Assembly: GCA_021741075.1 (NCBI GenBank)
Contig: JAIOYO010000031.1
Span: forward strand, 1-32,857
DNA from: Flavobacteriales bacterium
Lineage (GTDB): Bacteria; Bacteroidota; Bacteroidia; UBA10329
Direction of reading: 5' to 3'
Length of the DNA stretch: 32,857 nucleotides
Each line of letters opens with the position of its first letter. Position 1 is the stretch's first letter. The position numbers and the translations under genes were made by a program. Below are positions 25,169-32,840 of this stretch, in pieces. A model generated the notes under the pieces. That model was not told where the DNA came from. It did not search any database and saw only the letters and a list, made by a program, of their open reading frames with translations.

Positions 25169-25917
25169 TATGCGTTCTTGGTCAAATAATACAGTTTGAT
25201 GTATTTGAGAAACGTGCCGTAAGCTGTGATGAGCGCAATCGTAAATCCAGCCATGCCATCCAGAAAACCGAGTTTGATAAAATACATCTTATTGAACTTG
25301 AGCCACGGATTAAAAAGCAGTTTCAAAAGGCTCGCATTTTTTTTCTGTTCATAAAGCTCTTTCGCTCCCAATGTTGAATACACATCTGTTCGCTTCACGT
25401 GATCGCTCACGGAATGATAGCTGTAATGCAGCAAATCGCCTTTCAGCTTTTTAACTGAATTCAAATCAACCGTCAGCGTTTCATGAACTTCGCCTCTCCA
25501 ATCGTCCTTTGTGCGATTGAACATCTTAATTTTCGTGTCAGGATACCAACCCGAATGGTGGATCCATTTTCCGCAATAATTTGTCAATCGATTAAACGAA
25601 TAATTGTACCCTTTACCGGTTGATTTCTCGGCAATAATGGCGGATTTCAATTCTTCCGAAAGTGCTTCGTCTGCATCAATAGAAAGTATCCAATCGTTTG
25701 AGGCAAGACCGTTTCCGTAATTCTTTTGTTTGCTATAGCCCTTCCATTCTCGCTGATGAAAATGCACGTTCAAACCCTTACAGATGCTTGGAGTAGCATC
25801 GGTTGAGAAACTATCAACCACCACAATTTCGTCCGCTACATCCTGCAACGAAGCAATGCAGCGTTTGATGTTGCGCGCTTCGTTGTAAGTGATGATGACG
25901 GCTGAAAGCTTTCTCAT
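25168..25917 (-). CDS. Family 2 glycosyltransferase, WaaE/KdtX-like
   Basis: 249 residues. MRKLSAVIITYNEARNIKRC and EIVVVDSFSTDAT are the GT2 donor-binding motifs; DADE (81-84) is the metal-binding DxD. The segment WRGEVHETL is characteristic of the LPS-core beta-glucosyltransferase group that includes WaaE/KdtX. The C-terminus (~210-245) has a hydrophobic, probably membrane-associated stretch. Its likely role is adding a hexose to lipooligosaccharide core or another surface glycan; the exact sugar is not inferable. It starts 9 bases after the stop of the upstream GT39 gene and is coupled to the next GT2 by a one-base overlap. Confidence 0.9.
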   Translation of the reverse strand: MRKLSAVIITYNEARNIKRCIASLQDVADEIVVVDSFSTDATPSICKGLNVHFHQREWKGYSKQKNYGNGLASNDWILSIDADEALSEELKSAIIAEKSTGKGYNYSFNRLTNYCGKWIHHSGWYPDTKIKMFNRTKDDWRGEVHETLTVDLNSVKKLKGDLLHYSYHSVSDHVKRTDVYSTLGAKELYEQKKNASLLKLLFNPWLKFNKMYFIKLGFLDGMAGFTIALITAYGTFLKYIKLYYLTKNA

Positions 25918-25926
25918 TTCAATACA

Positions 25927-27696
25927 CTACTTGTTCTGTAATTCCATTTGAACCATGTATCTAGCATTCTGAGCCAAGGTAGTGTCAATTGGGTCTCCCT
26001 TCCAGTATCCCTCGCGCTGCAAACGTCTGTACCAATTCATGTCGGCTTTGATTACAACTTGGTAGAACGCTGCATCTCGTTTCGTTCCGAATAATTTTTC
26101 TCTAGCGGGTTCGCTTTCCGCAAAGCTATTAGAATCGTAGTTGTCTGGTAGTTGATAATGAAACAGCTTTTCGCCAGGTGTAGCGAACAACTGAGTCAGC
26201 ACAATTGGTTGTTCACTATCTTGAAGGAAGAACAACGAATCTCGATACTCGGCACCATCAAGAAGTTTACCCAATCGACTCAATACAATCAATCCTGAAG
26301 AATGATTTATCAGATACTGGTTGAGGTCATCATGGTCAATTTTACCATGCTTGTATCCATCCACAATAATTCCTCTCCTATTAGCTCTTAGCGAGGTGTA
26401 ATACGTTTTGTCCCAACCTATAAAGTCCAATACAAATCCATCTTCTGGTTTTGAGTTTGAACGAATAGCCGCTACCAAAGAATCGGTGGGTGCATCATAT
26501 AAGAACGGTATCGCCTCAAATTCGTGCGAGTTCTCAGCATTCATTCTATTCAGTGCCTCTCCTAAATTGCCCTTTCCCACCGTTTTCTTGTAGTTAATCC
26601 ATCCCCACTTAAACGACATGGGAATCAACGAAACAATCGCCAAAACCAACAGCGCACTTTTGAATTTTGTGAGAACAGAATTATTGAAAATCAGTGCCAA
26701 AAACGGAAGCAGAAGAATAATCCAGGTGATAATAAATCGATGCTGCATCATTAAGGTGCCTACATACGCTTTCTGAAGAAAAATGGCGGCCAGTAGTAGA
26801 AATGGCGTTAACCAAATCAGTTGGTTTTTTGTGATGCTCTTTCTCCAAGCAGATGACATGATTCCAATAAAAATGAGGATGGCAGCTACAGGCGAAACAT
26901 TCACTATAAATGAAAAAGGGAAGAAGACAATCCGCCTCATGCGCAGAATGTCATCCACATTGTCATTTATCCCTTGTTTTTCAATATTTCCGATATCATT
27001 TTGTGTGATACTGTAGAGGAAATCACCATAAGCAATGTGGTTTCCAATCATCCAAGAAACGGGAAAGAACATGGCAACCAACCAAAATACAGCCGTGAAT
27101 TTCCACTGTTTGTTTAAAACACCAACAAGCGTAAACGCGGCAATAATCACCCACGATTCGTAACGAGTAGCTGCTGCCAACGTAATGGCAAATCCACCTA
27201 AAATGGCGTACAAAATCTTTCCATTTTGCTTTAGTCCTTCCGACAAGAAATACATGGTAGAGAGCACAAAAAAGGCATACGAAACATCGGCCAATGCCTG
27301 AAAACTGGTGTGCATTACAATAGGGCTGAATCCGTAAATCAGCGACACGAAAACTGCTCCAAGCCGATTTCCAAAAACATTTTTGGTAAACCAATAAAGC
27401 GGGAATACACTGAGTGATGCGAATAAAACGTTCAAAATCTTAGGGGCGACAACCCAATCGTGCAAAATCCAAAGTGCAAAGGCAGTCAGATAATGATGCA
27501 ACGGACCCCAATATCCATGAGTTATGTAATGTGGATGCGCCAACCAATCGAGAGCCGAAAAAACACGACTCACCGCATCTGCATGCACCGTTTGCGAATA
27601 CGGAAGGAGGATTAATCGAACAGCTAGGACCCCTAAAAAAATGGCCAATACATTTTTTCGATCTTGATGTTTGAAGAAATCGTTCAACGCATTCAC
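25927..27696 (-). CDS. GT39/PMT-like polytopic glycosyltransferase, copy 1
   Basis: 589 residues starting at GTG 27696; no in-frame ATG fits, and alignment with the neighbouring paralogue supports this N-terminus. The first ~380 residues are a series of transmembrane helices with a conserved first loop (TVHADAVSRVF, then HGYWGPLHHYLTAF). The last ~200 residues are soluble and probably extracytoplasmic. The layout is that of the PMT/ArnT-like GT-C superfamily, in which an acidic residue in the first loop is catalytic and the donor is a polyprenyl-phosphate sugar. The acceptor is unknown (lipid A, glycan or protein). About half the residues match the gene immediately upstream, so this pair is a tandem duplication. 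Confidence 0.82.
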   Translation of the reverse strand: MNALNDFFKHQDRKNVLAIFLGVLAVRLILLPYSQTVHADAVSRVFSALDWLAHPHYITHGYWGPLHHYLTAFALWILHDWVVAPKILNVLFASLSVFPLYWFTKNVFGNRLGAVFVSLIYGFSPIVMHTSFQALADVSYAFFVLSTMYFLSEGLKQNGKILYAILGGFAITLAAATRYESWVIIAAFTLVGVLNKQWKFTAVFWLVAMFFPVSWMIGNHIAYGDFLYSITQNDIGNIEKQGINDNVDDILRMRRIVFFPFSFIVNVSPVAAILIFIGIMSSAWRKSITKNQLIWLTPFLLLAAIFLQKAYVGTLMMQHRFIITWIILLLPFLALIFNNSVLTKFKSALLVLAIVSLIPMSFKWGWINYKKTVGKGNLGEALNRMNAENSHEFEAIPFLYDAPTDSLVAAIRSNSKPEDGFVLDFIGWDKTYYTSLRANRRGIIVDGYKHGKIDHDDLNQYLINHSSGLIVLSRLGKLLDGAEYRDSLFFLQDSEQPIVLTQLFATPGEKLFHYQLPDNYDSNSFAESEPAREKLFGTKRDAAFYQVVIKADMNWYRRLQREGYWKGDPIDTTLAQNARYMVQMELQNK

Positions 27697-27749
27697 TAAG
27701 GGTAATCTAAAACAAGATTTTGATAACTAATGGGCTTTCGAGCAATCTA

Positions 27750-29504
27750 TTAAATCGAAGCATCCTGATGATGCAATACGTAAAGAACGGTTTTCCTTAT
27801 TTCAGCATCAACCGACTCGCCTGCCCAAAATGCCGAACGCCTGATTTTGTTTAGCCAAACCTTATCTCTTCTAATTTTTAACTCCATTAATTCTTGTTCA
27901 TTTAGTGATGGAAATATAGGAGTGGGAATTTGTGACTCATAACTGAACCCACTTGTAGGCTTGACAGCCTTATATCTAAACACTTTCTCTCCTGGCGAAT
28001 CAAACGTTTCGCTCAATTCCAAACAGATCTTAATCTTGGCCAAGCAAAAACGAGCGTCTGCGAATGTTCCTCTGTTGTTCAATTTCCCAATTCTGCTAAG
28101 CACTACTAAACCTTGAGGGTGAGTTTCTATGTATTCTTCTAATGCGGAAGAATCAATCTCTCCCCTTTTTGAATTATCTATAATGTGAGGCCTCAATGAA
28201 GACTTTAGAGCAACATAATAAGCTTTATCCCAGCCGAATGAGTCCAAAATCAAACCTTCAGAAGTCTTCCTTTCTCCGTTAATATGGGTTGCCATTTTTT
28301 CAACATTTGAATCATGCAGCAAGGGAATCGCTTCAAACTCTCGTGCTTCACGTAAAACGACAATCTCTAATGCTTCTCCTAAAATCGTCTTTCCAAATAG
28401 TTTTTCTGGTTGCAGAAAACCCCAGAAAAAAGATAGCGGAATCAATGTGGTTACTGACAATGCCATTAACGCGGTCTTTGCCCTATGTAACCTGAATTCG
28501 GCAAAAAGCAGCGCGCTGAAAGGCAAAAACAGTATAACCCAGGTAATAATGAACCTAAGTTGTAACATGAAGGTTCCTTCATACGCCTTTTGCAAAAAAA
28601 CGGCTACCACAACTACAAAAGGAAGCAACCAAATAAGCTGCGCTCTGCTAATCTGTTTATTAGTCAACGCCAAAACAAGTGCAATTGCGCCAAGTACAAA
28701 TCCAAGCGGATTCACATTTAGTATGTACGCCAATGGAAAATAGACCAACCGTTCCATAAGCGCTACCTCGGTTAGCGAATCATTCAGTCCTTCTTTACTG
28801 AGATTCCAAACGTCATTTTGACTTACACTGTACAAGAAATCGCCAAAGACCATTTGATTTCCAATCATCCAGCTTATTGGGAATATCATAGCAAAACCCC
28901 AAAACAGACCGGTAGATTTCCAACTGCCACGTAAAAAGCAAACCAGCGTAAAAACAGCGATAAGAACCCAAGCCTCGTATCTAGTTGCTGCTGCCAATGT
29001 AATCGAAATCCCGGCTAAAACCACGTAACTGTTGATATGCTTAGTCTGAAAACTTTTCTCCAAATAATGCATAGATAGCAGTACGAAAAGGGCATAAATT
29101 ACTTCTGCTAACCCAAGAAAACTGTTTCGTACTACAACAGGGCAGAGTACGTAAGTTAATGCTACGAAAATTGCTCCAAGCCTATTTTTGAACACGTTTC
29201 TTGTAAACCAGTATAGCGGAGGCACTGAGAAAGTCACAAACAATATGTTAAGCAACTTTGGCGCAGTCACTTGGTCTGGAAAAAGCCAAAGAGAGAATGC
29301 CGTAAAATAAACGTGCAACGGCCCCCAATAACCGTGGGAGATGTAGTGCGGGTTAGCCAACCAGTCGGCTGATAAAAAAATGCGAGTTACTGCATCCGCA
29401 TGAACCGTTTGAGACCATGGCAAAATCGCCAACCTAAACGATATGGCCAACAGCATAATCAGAATTACGATTCTGTTATCGGAATCTGACAATAATTTCC
29501 TCAA
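27750..29504 (-). CDS. GT39/PMT-like polytopic glycosyltransferase, copy 2
   Basis: 584 residues from a TTG at 29504; there is no upstream in-frame ATG before a stop, and the N-terminus then matches copy 1 in length. The first loop carries TVHADAVTRIF and HGYWGPLHVYFTAF, almost the same as copy 1, followed by the same chain of membrane helices and a C-terminal soluble domain with SFGWDKAYYVALKSSLRP and LVVLSRIGKL. As in copy 1, a GT-C enzyme using a polyprenyl-phosphate sugar is expected. The copies are separated by 53 bases. Divergence is clear throughout, so the duplication is not recent and donor or acceptor may differ. Confidence 0.8.
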   Translation of the reverse strand: MRKLLSDSDNRIVILIMLLAISFRLAILPWSQTVHADAVTRIFLSADWLANPHYISHGYWGPLHVYFTAFSLWLFPDQVTAPKLLNILFVTFSVPPLYWFTRNVFKNRLGAIFVALTYVLCPVVVRNSFLGLAEVIYALFVLLSMHYLEKSFQTKHINSYVVLAGISITLAAATRYEAWVLIAVFTLVCFLRGSWKSTGLFWGFAMIFPISWMIGNQMVFGDFLYSVSQNDVWNLSKEGLNDSLTEVALMERLVYFPLAYILNVNPLGFVLGAIALVLALTNKQISRAQLIWLLPFVVVVAVFLQKAYEGTFMLQLRFIITWVILFLPFSALLFAEFRLHRAKTALMALSVTTLIPLSFFWGFLQPEKLFGKTILGEALEIVVLREAREFEAIPLLHDSNVEKMATHINGERKTSEGLILDSFGWDKAYYVALKSSLRPHIIDNSKRGEIDSSALEEYIETHPQGLVVLSRIGKLNNRGTFADARFCLAKIKICLELSETFDSPGEKVFRYKAVKPTSGFSYESQIPTPIFPSLNEQELMELKIRRDKVWLNKIRRSAFWAGESVDAEIRKTVLYVLHHQDASI

Positions 29505-29535
29505 CGTCTGAACTTACTTCTTTACTAAACCAGAT

Positions 29536-29982
29536 TTAACCGAATGAAGCTGGTTTGCCTATAGAAACCATATTCTGCGTGGCTCTTGAAAGTTCTTTTC
29601 CTTCGGCATTTGTTAGTTGACCAATCAAATGAATAGCGGTTCTTCCTTTTCTAATTACTTGACTTGTGGCACGAATAACCTCTCCTGCCCTTGCGGCACG
29701 CAAATAATCGGTTGTCATATTTAACGACACAAAATGTGTGTCATTGCCCATTGCAGCTACGGTCATACCAATTACCTCATCTAAAATGGCCGAGTGAATG
29801 CCGCCATGAAGCGTGCCGACTGGATTGCACATTTCTGGACGTACACTGACTTCAATTGTCAGAGAATCTTCCTCCACTGCAATCATTTTTGGTTTCAACC
29901 ATTCGCTAAACCCTGGTGGTGTTGAAGCCACATCCTTTCCTATTTGTGCTCTGAAATGTTCTCTTATCGGACTTTCTGCCAT
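29536..29982 (-). CDS. PaaI-family hotdog thioesterase
   Basis: 148 residues. GTLHGGIHSAILDEVIGM contains the HGG motif (59-61) and the following acidic pair D68-E69 typical of the PaaI/YbgC-like hotdog thioesterases; the C-terminal half with LNMTTDYLRAARAGEVIRA and RKGRTAIHLIGQLTNAEG matches as well. Such enzymes hydrolyse acyl-CoA thioesters in the cytoplasm; the substrate is not predictable. It starts 135 bases from the divergent bactofilin gene and lies 31 bases upstream of the GT39 pair, so it may head that operon, though a functional link with glycan synthesis is not evident. Confidence 0.9.
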   Translation of the reverse strand: MAESPIREHFRAQIGKDVASTPPGFSEWLKPKMIAVEEDSLTIEVSVRPEMCNPVGTLHGGIHSAILDEVIGMTVAAMGNDTHFVSLNMTTDYLRAARAGEVIRATSQVIRKGRTAIHLIGQLTNAEGKELSRATQNMVSIGKPASFG

Positions 29983-30042
29983 TTTAATTGATAACGATTG
30001 TTAATGCAACATGCTTAAAAAGATTGCTTTTTGCGGGATTAC

Positions 30043-30050
30043 TATATTTG
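30043..30050 (+). promoter_or_regulatory. TAnnTTTG -7 box for the bactofilin-ATP synthase cluster
   Basis: TATATTTG is an exact match to the consensus. The ATG of bactofilin is 66 bases downstream. A TTG at 30024-30026 gives a 16-base spacer, a little short for a -33 element. Transcription would begin close to the CTTCGCGAAG palindrome at 30056. Confidence 0.55.
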
Positions 30051-30055
30051 GCATT

Positions 30056-30090
30056 CTTCGCGAAGCCAAGGTACTGAGTTTGTCGAAGTG
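30056..30090 (+). repeat. REP-like repeat in the bactofilin leader
   Basis: A perfect 10-base palindrome CTTCGCGAAG (30056-30065) is followed by GGTACTGAGTTTGTCGAAGTG (30070-30090). CGAAG at 30084-30088 can pair with CTTCG at 30056-30060 instead of the palindrome pairing with itself. The second part resembles the ACTGAGCTTGTCGAAG-type sequence that I recall as dispersed in many genomes, so this is probably a degenerate copy. Confidence 0.55.
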
Positions 30091-30116
30091 GAAATAACCA
30101 ACAAAGGGAAAGGAAA

Positions 30117-30548
30117 ATGTTCAATAGCAAATCAACGAGCGATAGCTCGAAAGGCAATTCTGGAGCAGGAATGCCAAATCATATAAATAGCGACACCATT
30201 ATTGAAGGCAGCATCAAAGCCAAGGGAAACCTAAGGATTGATGGAAAGCTGATTGGAACGCTCGAATGTCAAGGACGAGTAGTAATTGGAGCAACTGGTT
30301 CTGTAGAAGGAGACATCCGCTGCGAAAATGCAGAGATTGAAGGGACCATTAAAGCCGATATTACCGTTTCTGACCTGCTCTCATTGAAAGCAACAGCTAA
30401 AGTTCAGGGCGATATTTTGACTAAAAAATTGGCCATTGAGCCAGGAGCATCATTCAGTGGTTCGTGCAGTATGGGTGGCGTGATTAAAGATATTTCCTCA
30501 TCCAATGCAGGACAGCGACAAGAGCAACGGCAAGAAAAAACAGCCTAA
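30117..30548 (+). CDS. Bactofilin (polymer-forming cytoskeletal protein)
   Basis: 143 residues. A short disordered Ser/Asn/Gly N-terminus is followed by the central bactofilin domain (~22-125): INSDTIIEGSIKAKGNLRIDG, then repeated short beta-helix turns rich in G, I and V (GRVVIGATGSVEGDIRCENAEIEG). The C-terminus is Gln/Arg-rich and disordered. Bactofilins assemble without nucleotide into filaments or membrane-attached patches that organise cell shape or enzymes. The gene overlaps the atpZ start by 44 bases, so the two are co-transcribed and probably co-translated. It is the first gene of the ATP synthase cluster here. Confidence 0.93.
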   Translation: MFNSKSTSDSSKGNSGAGMPNHINSDTIIEGSIKAKGNLRIDGKLIGTLECQGRVVIGATGSVEGDIRCENAEIEGTIKADITVSDLLSLKATAKVQGDILTKKLAIEPGASFSGSCSMGGVIKDISSSNAGQRQEQRQEKTA

Positions 30549-30732
30549 CGCTTTCATCAAATATTCTTCGATAGCCACACAAATGGCCGTCATTATTGTG
30601 GCAGGTGCGTTGGGTGGCATGCAACTGGATAAATATGCAAAAACCGAGAAGCCTTGGTTTACGGGAGGCCTAACCATACTGGCCGTTTTCTTATCGATGT
30701 ATGTTGCGATTAAAGATTTGTTGAAAGGATGA
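30505..30732 (+). CDS. atpZ: AtpZ/AtpI-family ATP synthase accessory protein
   Basis: 75 residues with a polar basic N-terminus and two hydrophobic helices (ATQMAVIIVAGALGGMQLD and FTGGLTILAVFLSMYVAIKDLL), the plan of AtpZ/AtpI proteins thought to help ion handling or assembly of the c-ring. The start at 30505 lies inside the bactofilin gene, but later start codons would cut into the first helix, so it is preferred. Its TGA overlaps the next ATG. Position just ahead of atpB supports the assignment. Confidence 0.85.
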   Translation: MQDSDKSNGKKKQPNAFIKYSSIATQMAVIIVAGALGGMQLDKYAKTEKPWFTGGLTILAVFLSMYVAIKDLLKG

Positions 30733-31100
30733 AATACTCTGTAAAGGCGCTTATTGTTTATCTGATTGCAATGGTGATTTTGGCCGTGCTAAATGAAACC
30801 GTGAGTGTGGAGCTGAACACATTACATTTATCTCTTTGTGGCATTTTCATGTATGGCACTAGCGTAGCTGTTCACCATTTCACCGTTATGGCATCGCACG
30901 AAAAACCACAACGATTCCCTACCTACGTGATGGCGATAACTGGACTAAAAATGCTGGTTTACATAGTGGCGCTTGGCATCTACGTTTTCGTTTTTACCGA
31001 AACAGCCACACCCGTCATCATTGCGTTCCTCTTATTCTATGTAATTTACTCCGTGCTTGAGGTAACCTCTACTTTAGCAATTCTCAAAAAGAACGGGTAA
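30729..31100 (+). CDS. Small four-helix membrane protein of the ATP synthase operon
   Basis: 123 residues with four predicted membrane segments: ~6-25, ~33-52, ~66-90 and ~93-115. The middle has the polar stretch HHFTVMASHEKPQRF. I do not recognise a named domain; position between atpZ and atpB is where many Bacteroidota carry a small AtpI-like membrane protein, so a role in Fo assembly is a reasonable inference. ATG overlaps the atpZ stop (ATGA). A 134-base gap containing a separate promoter follows before atpB. Confidence 0.75.
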   Translation: MKYSVKALIVYLIAMVILAVLNETVSVELNTLHLSLCGIFMYGTSVAVHHFTVMASHEKPQRFPTYVMAITGLKMLVYIVALGIYVFVFTETATPVIIAFLLFYVIYSVLEVTSTLAILKKNG

Positions 31101-31165
31101 AACGGAACGATTTCGGCATTCGATTTTGGCCATTTTGACGTTCGTAGAAAAACGCAGAAAAAACG

Positions 31166-31197
31166 TTGGGTTTTCGGATGAGTTTTATCTATGTTTG
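31166..31197 (+). promoter_or_regulatory. Internal promoter for atpB
   Basis: TTG at 31166-31168 (-33) and TATGTTTG at 31190-31197 (-7, exact TAnnTTTG) are separated by 21 bases, the best-spaced promoter in the window. The leader to the ATG at 31235 would be about 33 bases. This would let the Fo genes be transcribed apart from bactofilin. Confidence 0.6.
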
Positions 31198-31234
31198 CAG
31201 CCGAAAAATCAGGCGGTACAAAAACCCCGTTTCG

Positions 31235-32461
31235 ATGATGCTGAAACATAGACTACATAAGGCTTTCAAGCCATTTTTCCTTCTCCTCTCGATTGTCTTT
31301 TTAACGTCAGGAGGCTTATTGGCAACCGAGGAATCTGCCGAAAATCACACTACTGAACCTACAGAAGAGCTTGCGACTGAAGACGCGCAAGCAACTCATG
31401 GTGATGATTCTCATCAAGAAAAAGAAGCCTTTAACGCTGGTGAGATGATTATGCACCACGTAATGGACTCATATGATATTCATTTGATGGACATTGGTGG
31501 ACACGCAGTGAGTATTCCGCTTCCTATTATCCTTTACAGTACTGAGGACGGATTAAGTGTATTCCTTTCTTCTTCATTCCACCACGGACATGCAGCCAAG
31601 AACAGATACATTCTTGACCACGGACATATTTACCGATTAGGAGAAAACAATCCTTATGCAAACGAGACTGAACATCTGAATGCTACTGAAGCGTTGGGTT
31701 TGGGTTATTCCGAGCAAAGTTGGGGGGGATTCTTTGCTGGAGATGCAGGTTCATTCATTGATATATCAATCACCAAAACGGTTGCTGGTATCTTAATTAC
31801 GGTGCTATTAATGTTTTTGATTTTTGGAAGCGTTGCTAAAGCCTACAAGCGAGGAGCCAACGAAGCACCAAAAGGATTTCAGGCTCTTATGGAAACGCTG
31901 ATTCTTTTCATTCGTGATGAGATTGCAAAGCCATCAATTGGTCATAAGCACGAGCGATTTATGCCATTCCTACTTACCATTTTCTTCTTTATATGGTTTG
32001 CCAATATTTTGGGGCTTATCCCTTTTATTGGTGGGTTTAACGTTACAGGAAACATCGCTGTAACCTTGGTTCTTGCCTTGTTCACATTTGTGGTAACTAC
32101 CATTAATGGAAACAAAACCTATTGGGGACACATTTTTGCAACGCCTGGTGTTCCGGGATGGTTGCTTCCGCTTATGATTCCAATCGAATTGTTGGGTGTA
32201 TTTACCAAGCCCTTGGTGCTTTGTCTTCGATTGTTTGCCAACATCACTGCTGGTCATATTATCATTCTTTCGTTCATGAGTCTCATCTTCATCTTTGCCG
32301 ATATATATGGTGCAGGTGCAGGTTATGGAGCATCAATTGTATCGTTGCTTTTCGGAATTTTCATGAACACAATGGAATTGCTCGTAGCGTTCCTTCAAGC
32401 TTACGTATTCACACTTCTTTCTGCGTTGTACTTCGGTTCAGCTGTAGAGGAACATCATTAA
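31235..32461 (+). CDS. atpB: F0F1 ATP synthase subunit a
   Basis: 408 residues from the ATG at 31235 (a second ATG follows directly); the frame is open back to a TTG at 31166, but that is the -33 promoter element. A signal-peptide-like N-terminus (KPFFLLLSIVFLTSGGLLA) precedes a long acidic/His-rich extracytoplasmic region (~25-165) that is usual in Bacteroidota subunit a. The membrane core starts near residue 185. The essential half-channel Arg is Arg332 in LCLRLFANITAGH, with the following helix LVAFLQAYVFTLLSALYF near the C-terminus. The subunit forms the proton path between the c-ring and the membrane. It is 39 bases from atpE. Confidence 0.96.
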   Translation: MMLKHRLHKAFKPFFLLLSIVFLTSGGLLATEESAENHTTEPTEELATEDAQATHGDDSHQEKEAFNAGEMIMHHVMDSYDIHLMDIGGHAVSIPLPIILYSTEDGLSVFLSSSFHHGHAAKNRYILDHGHIYRLGENNPYANETEHLNATEALGLGYSEQSWGGFFAGDAGSFIDISITKTVAGILITVLLMFLIFGSVAKAYKRGANEAPKGFQALMETLILFIRDEIAKPSIGHKHERFMPFLLTIFFFIWFANILGLIPFIGGFNVTGNIAVTLVLALFTFVVTTINGNKTYWGHIFATPGVPGWLLPLMIPIELLGVFTKPLVLCLRLFANITAGHIIILSFMSLIFIFADIYGAGAGYGASIVSLLFGIFMNTMELLVAFLQAYVFTLLSALYFGSAVEEHH

Positions 32462-32473
32462 TCAATCAAGTAA

Positions 32474-32749
<276 letters not shown>

Positions 32750-32751
32750 GA

Positions 32752-32807
32752 CGAACCAAGGGTTCGGAACCCCGGTCCTGACGGTTGGTCAGGACCGCTG
32801 GGGTTCC
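32752..32807 (+). promoter_or_regulatory. Long stem-loop between atpE and atpF
   Basis: GGAACCCC plus GGTCCTGAC (32766-32782) pairs perfectly with GTCAGGACC (32788-32796) and GGGGTTCC (32800-32807), giving 17 bp with a GGTTG loop and a 3-base bulge (GCT). A smaller stem CGAACC/GGTTCG (32752-32757 with 32761-32766) sits just before it and shares its last base. There is no T-run, so it is unlikely to be a simple terminator. It could stabilise the 3' end of the atpE message or attenuate atpF. Confidence 0.8.
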
Positions 32808-32840
32808 AAATTTGATTGATTAAGATTAAACAACAGTAAA

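Noticed and set aside
32752..32807. Stem-loop after atpE considered as a rho-independent terminator
   Set aside because: No T-run follows on either side, and atpF begins only 33 bases later in the same operon.
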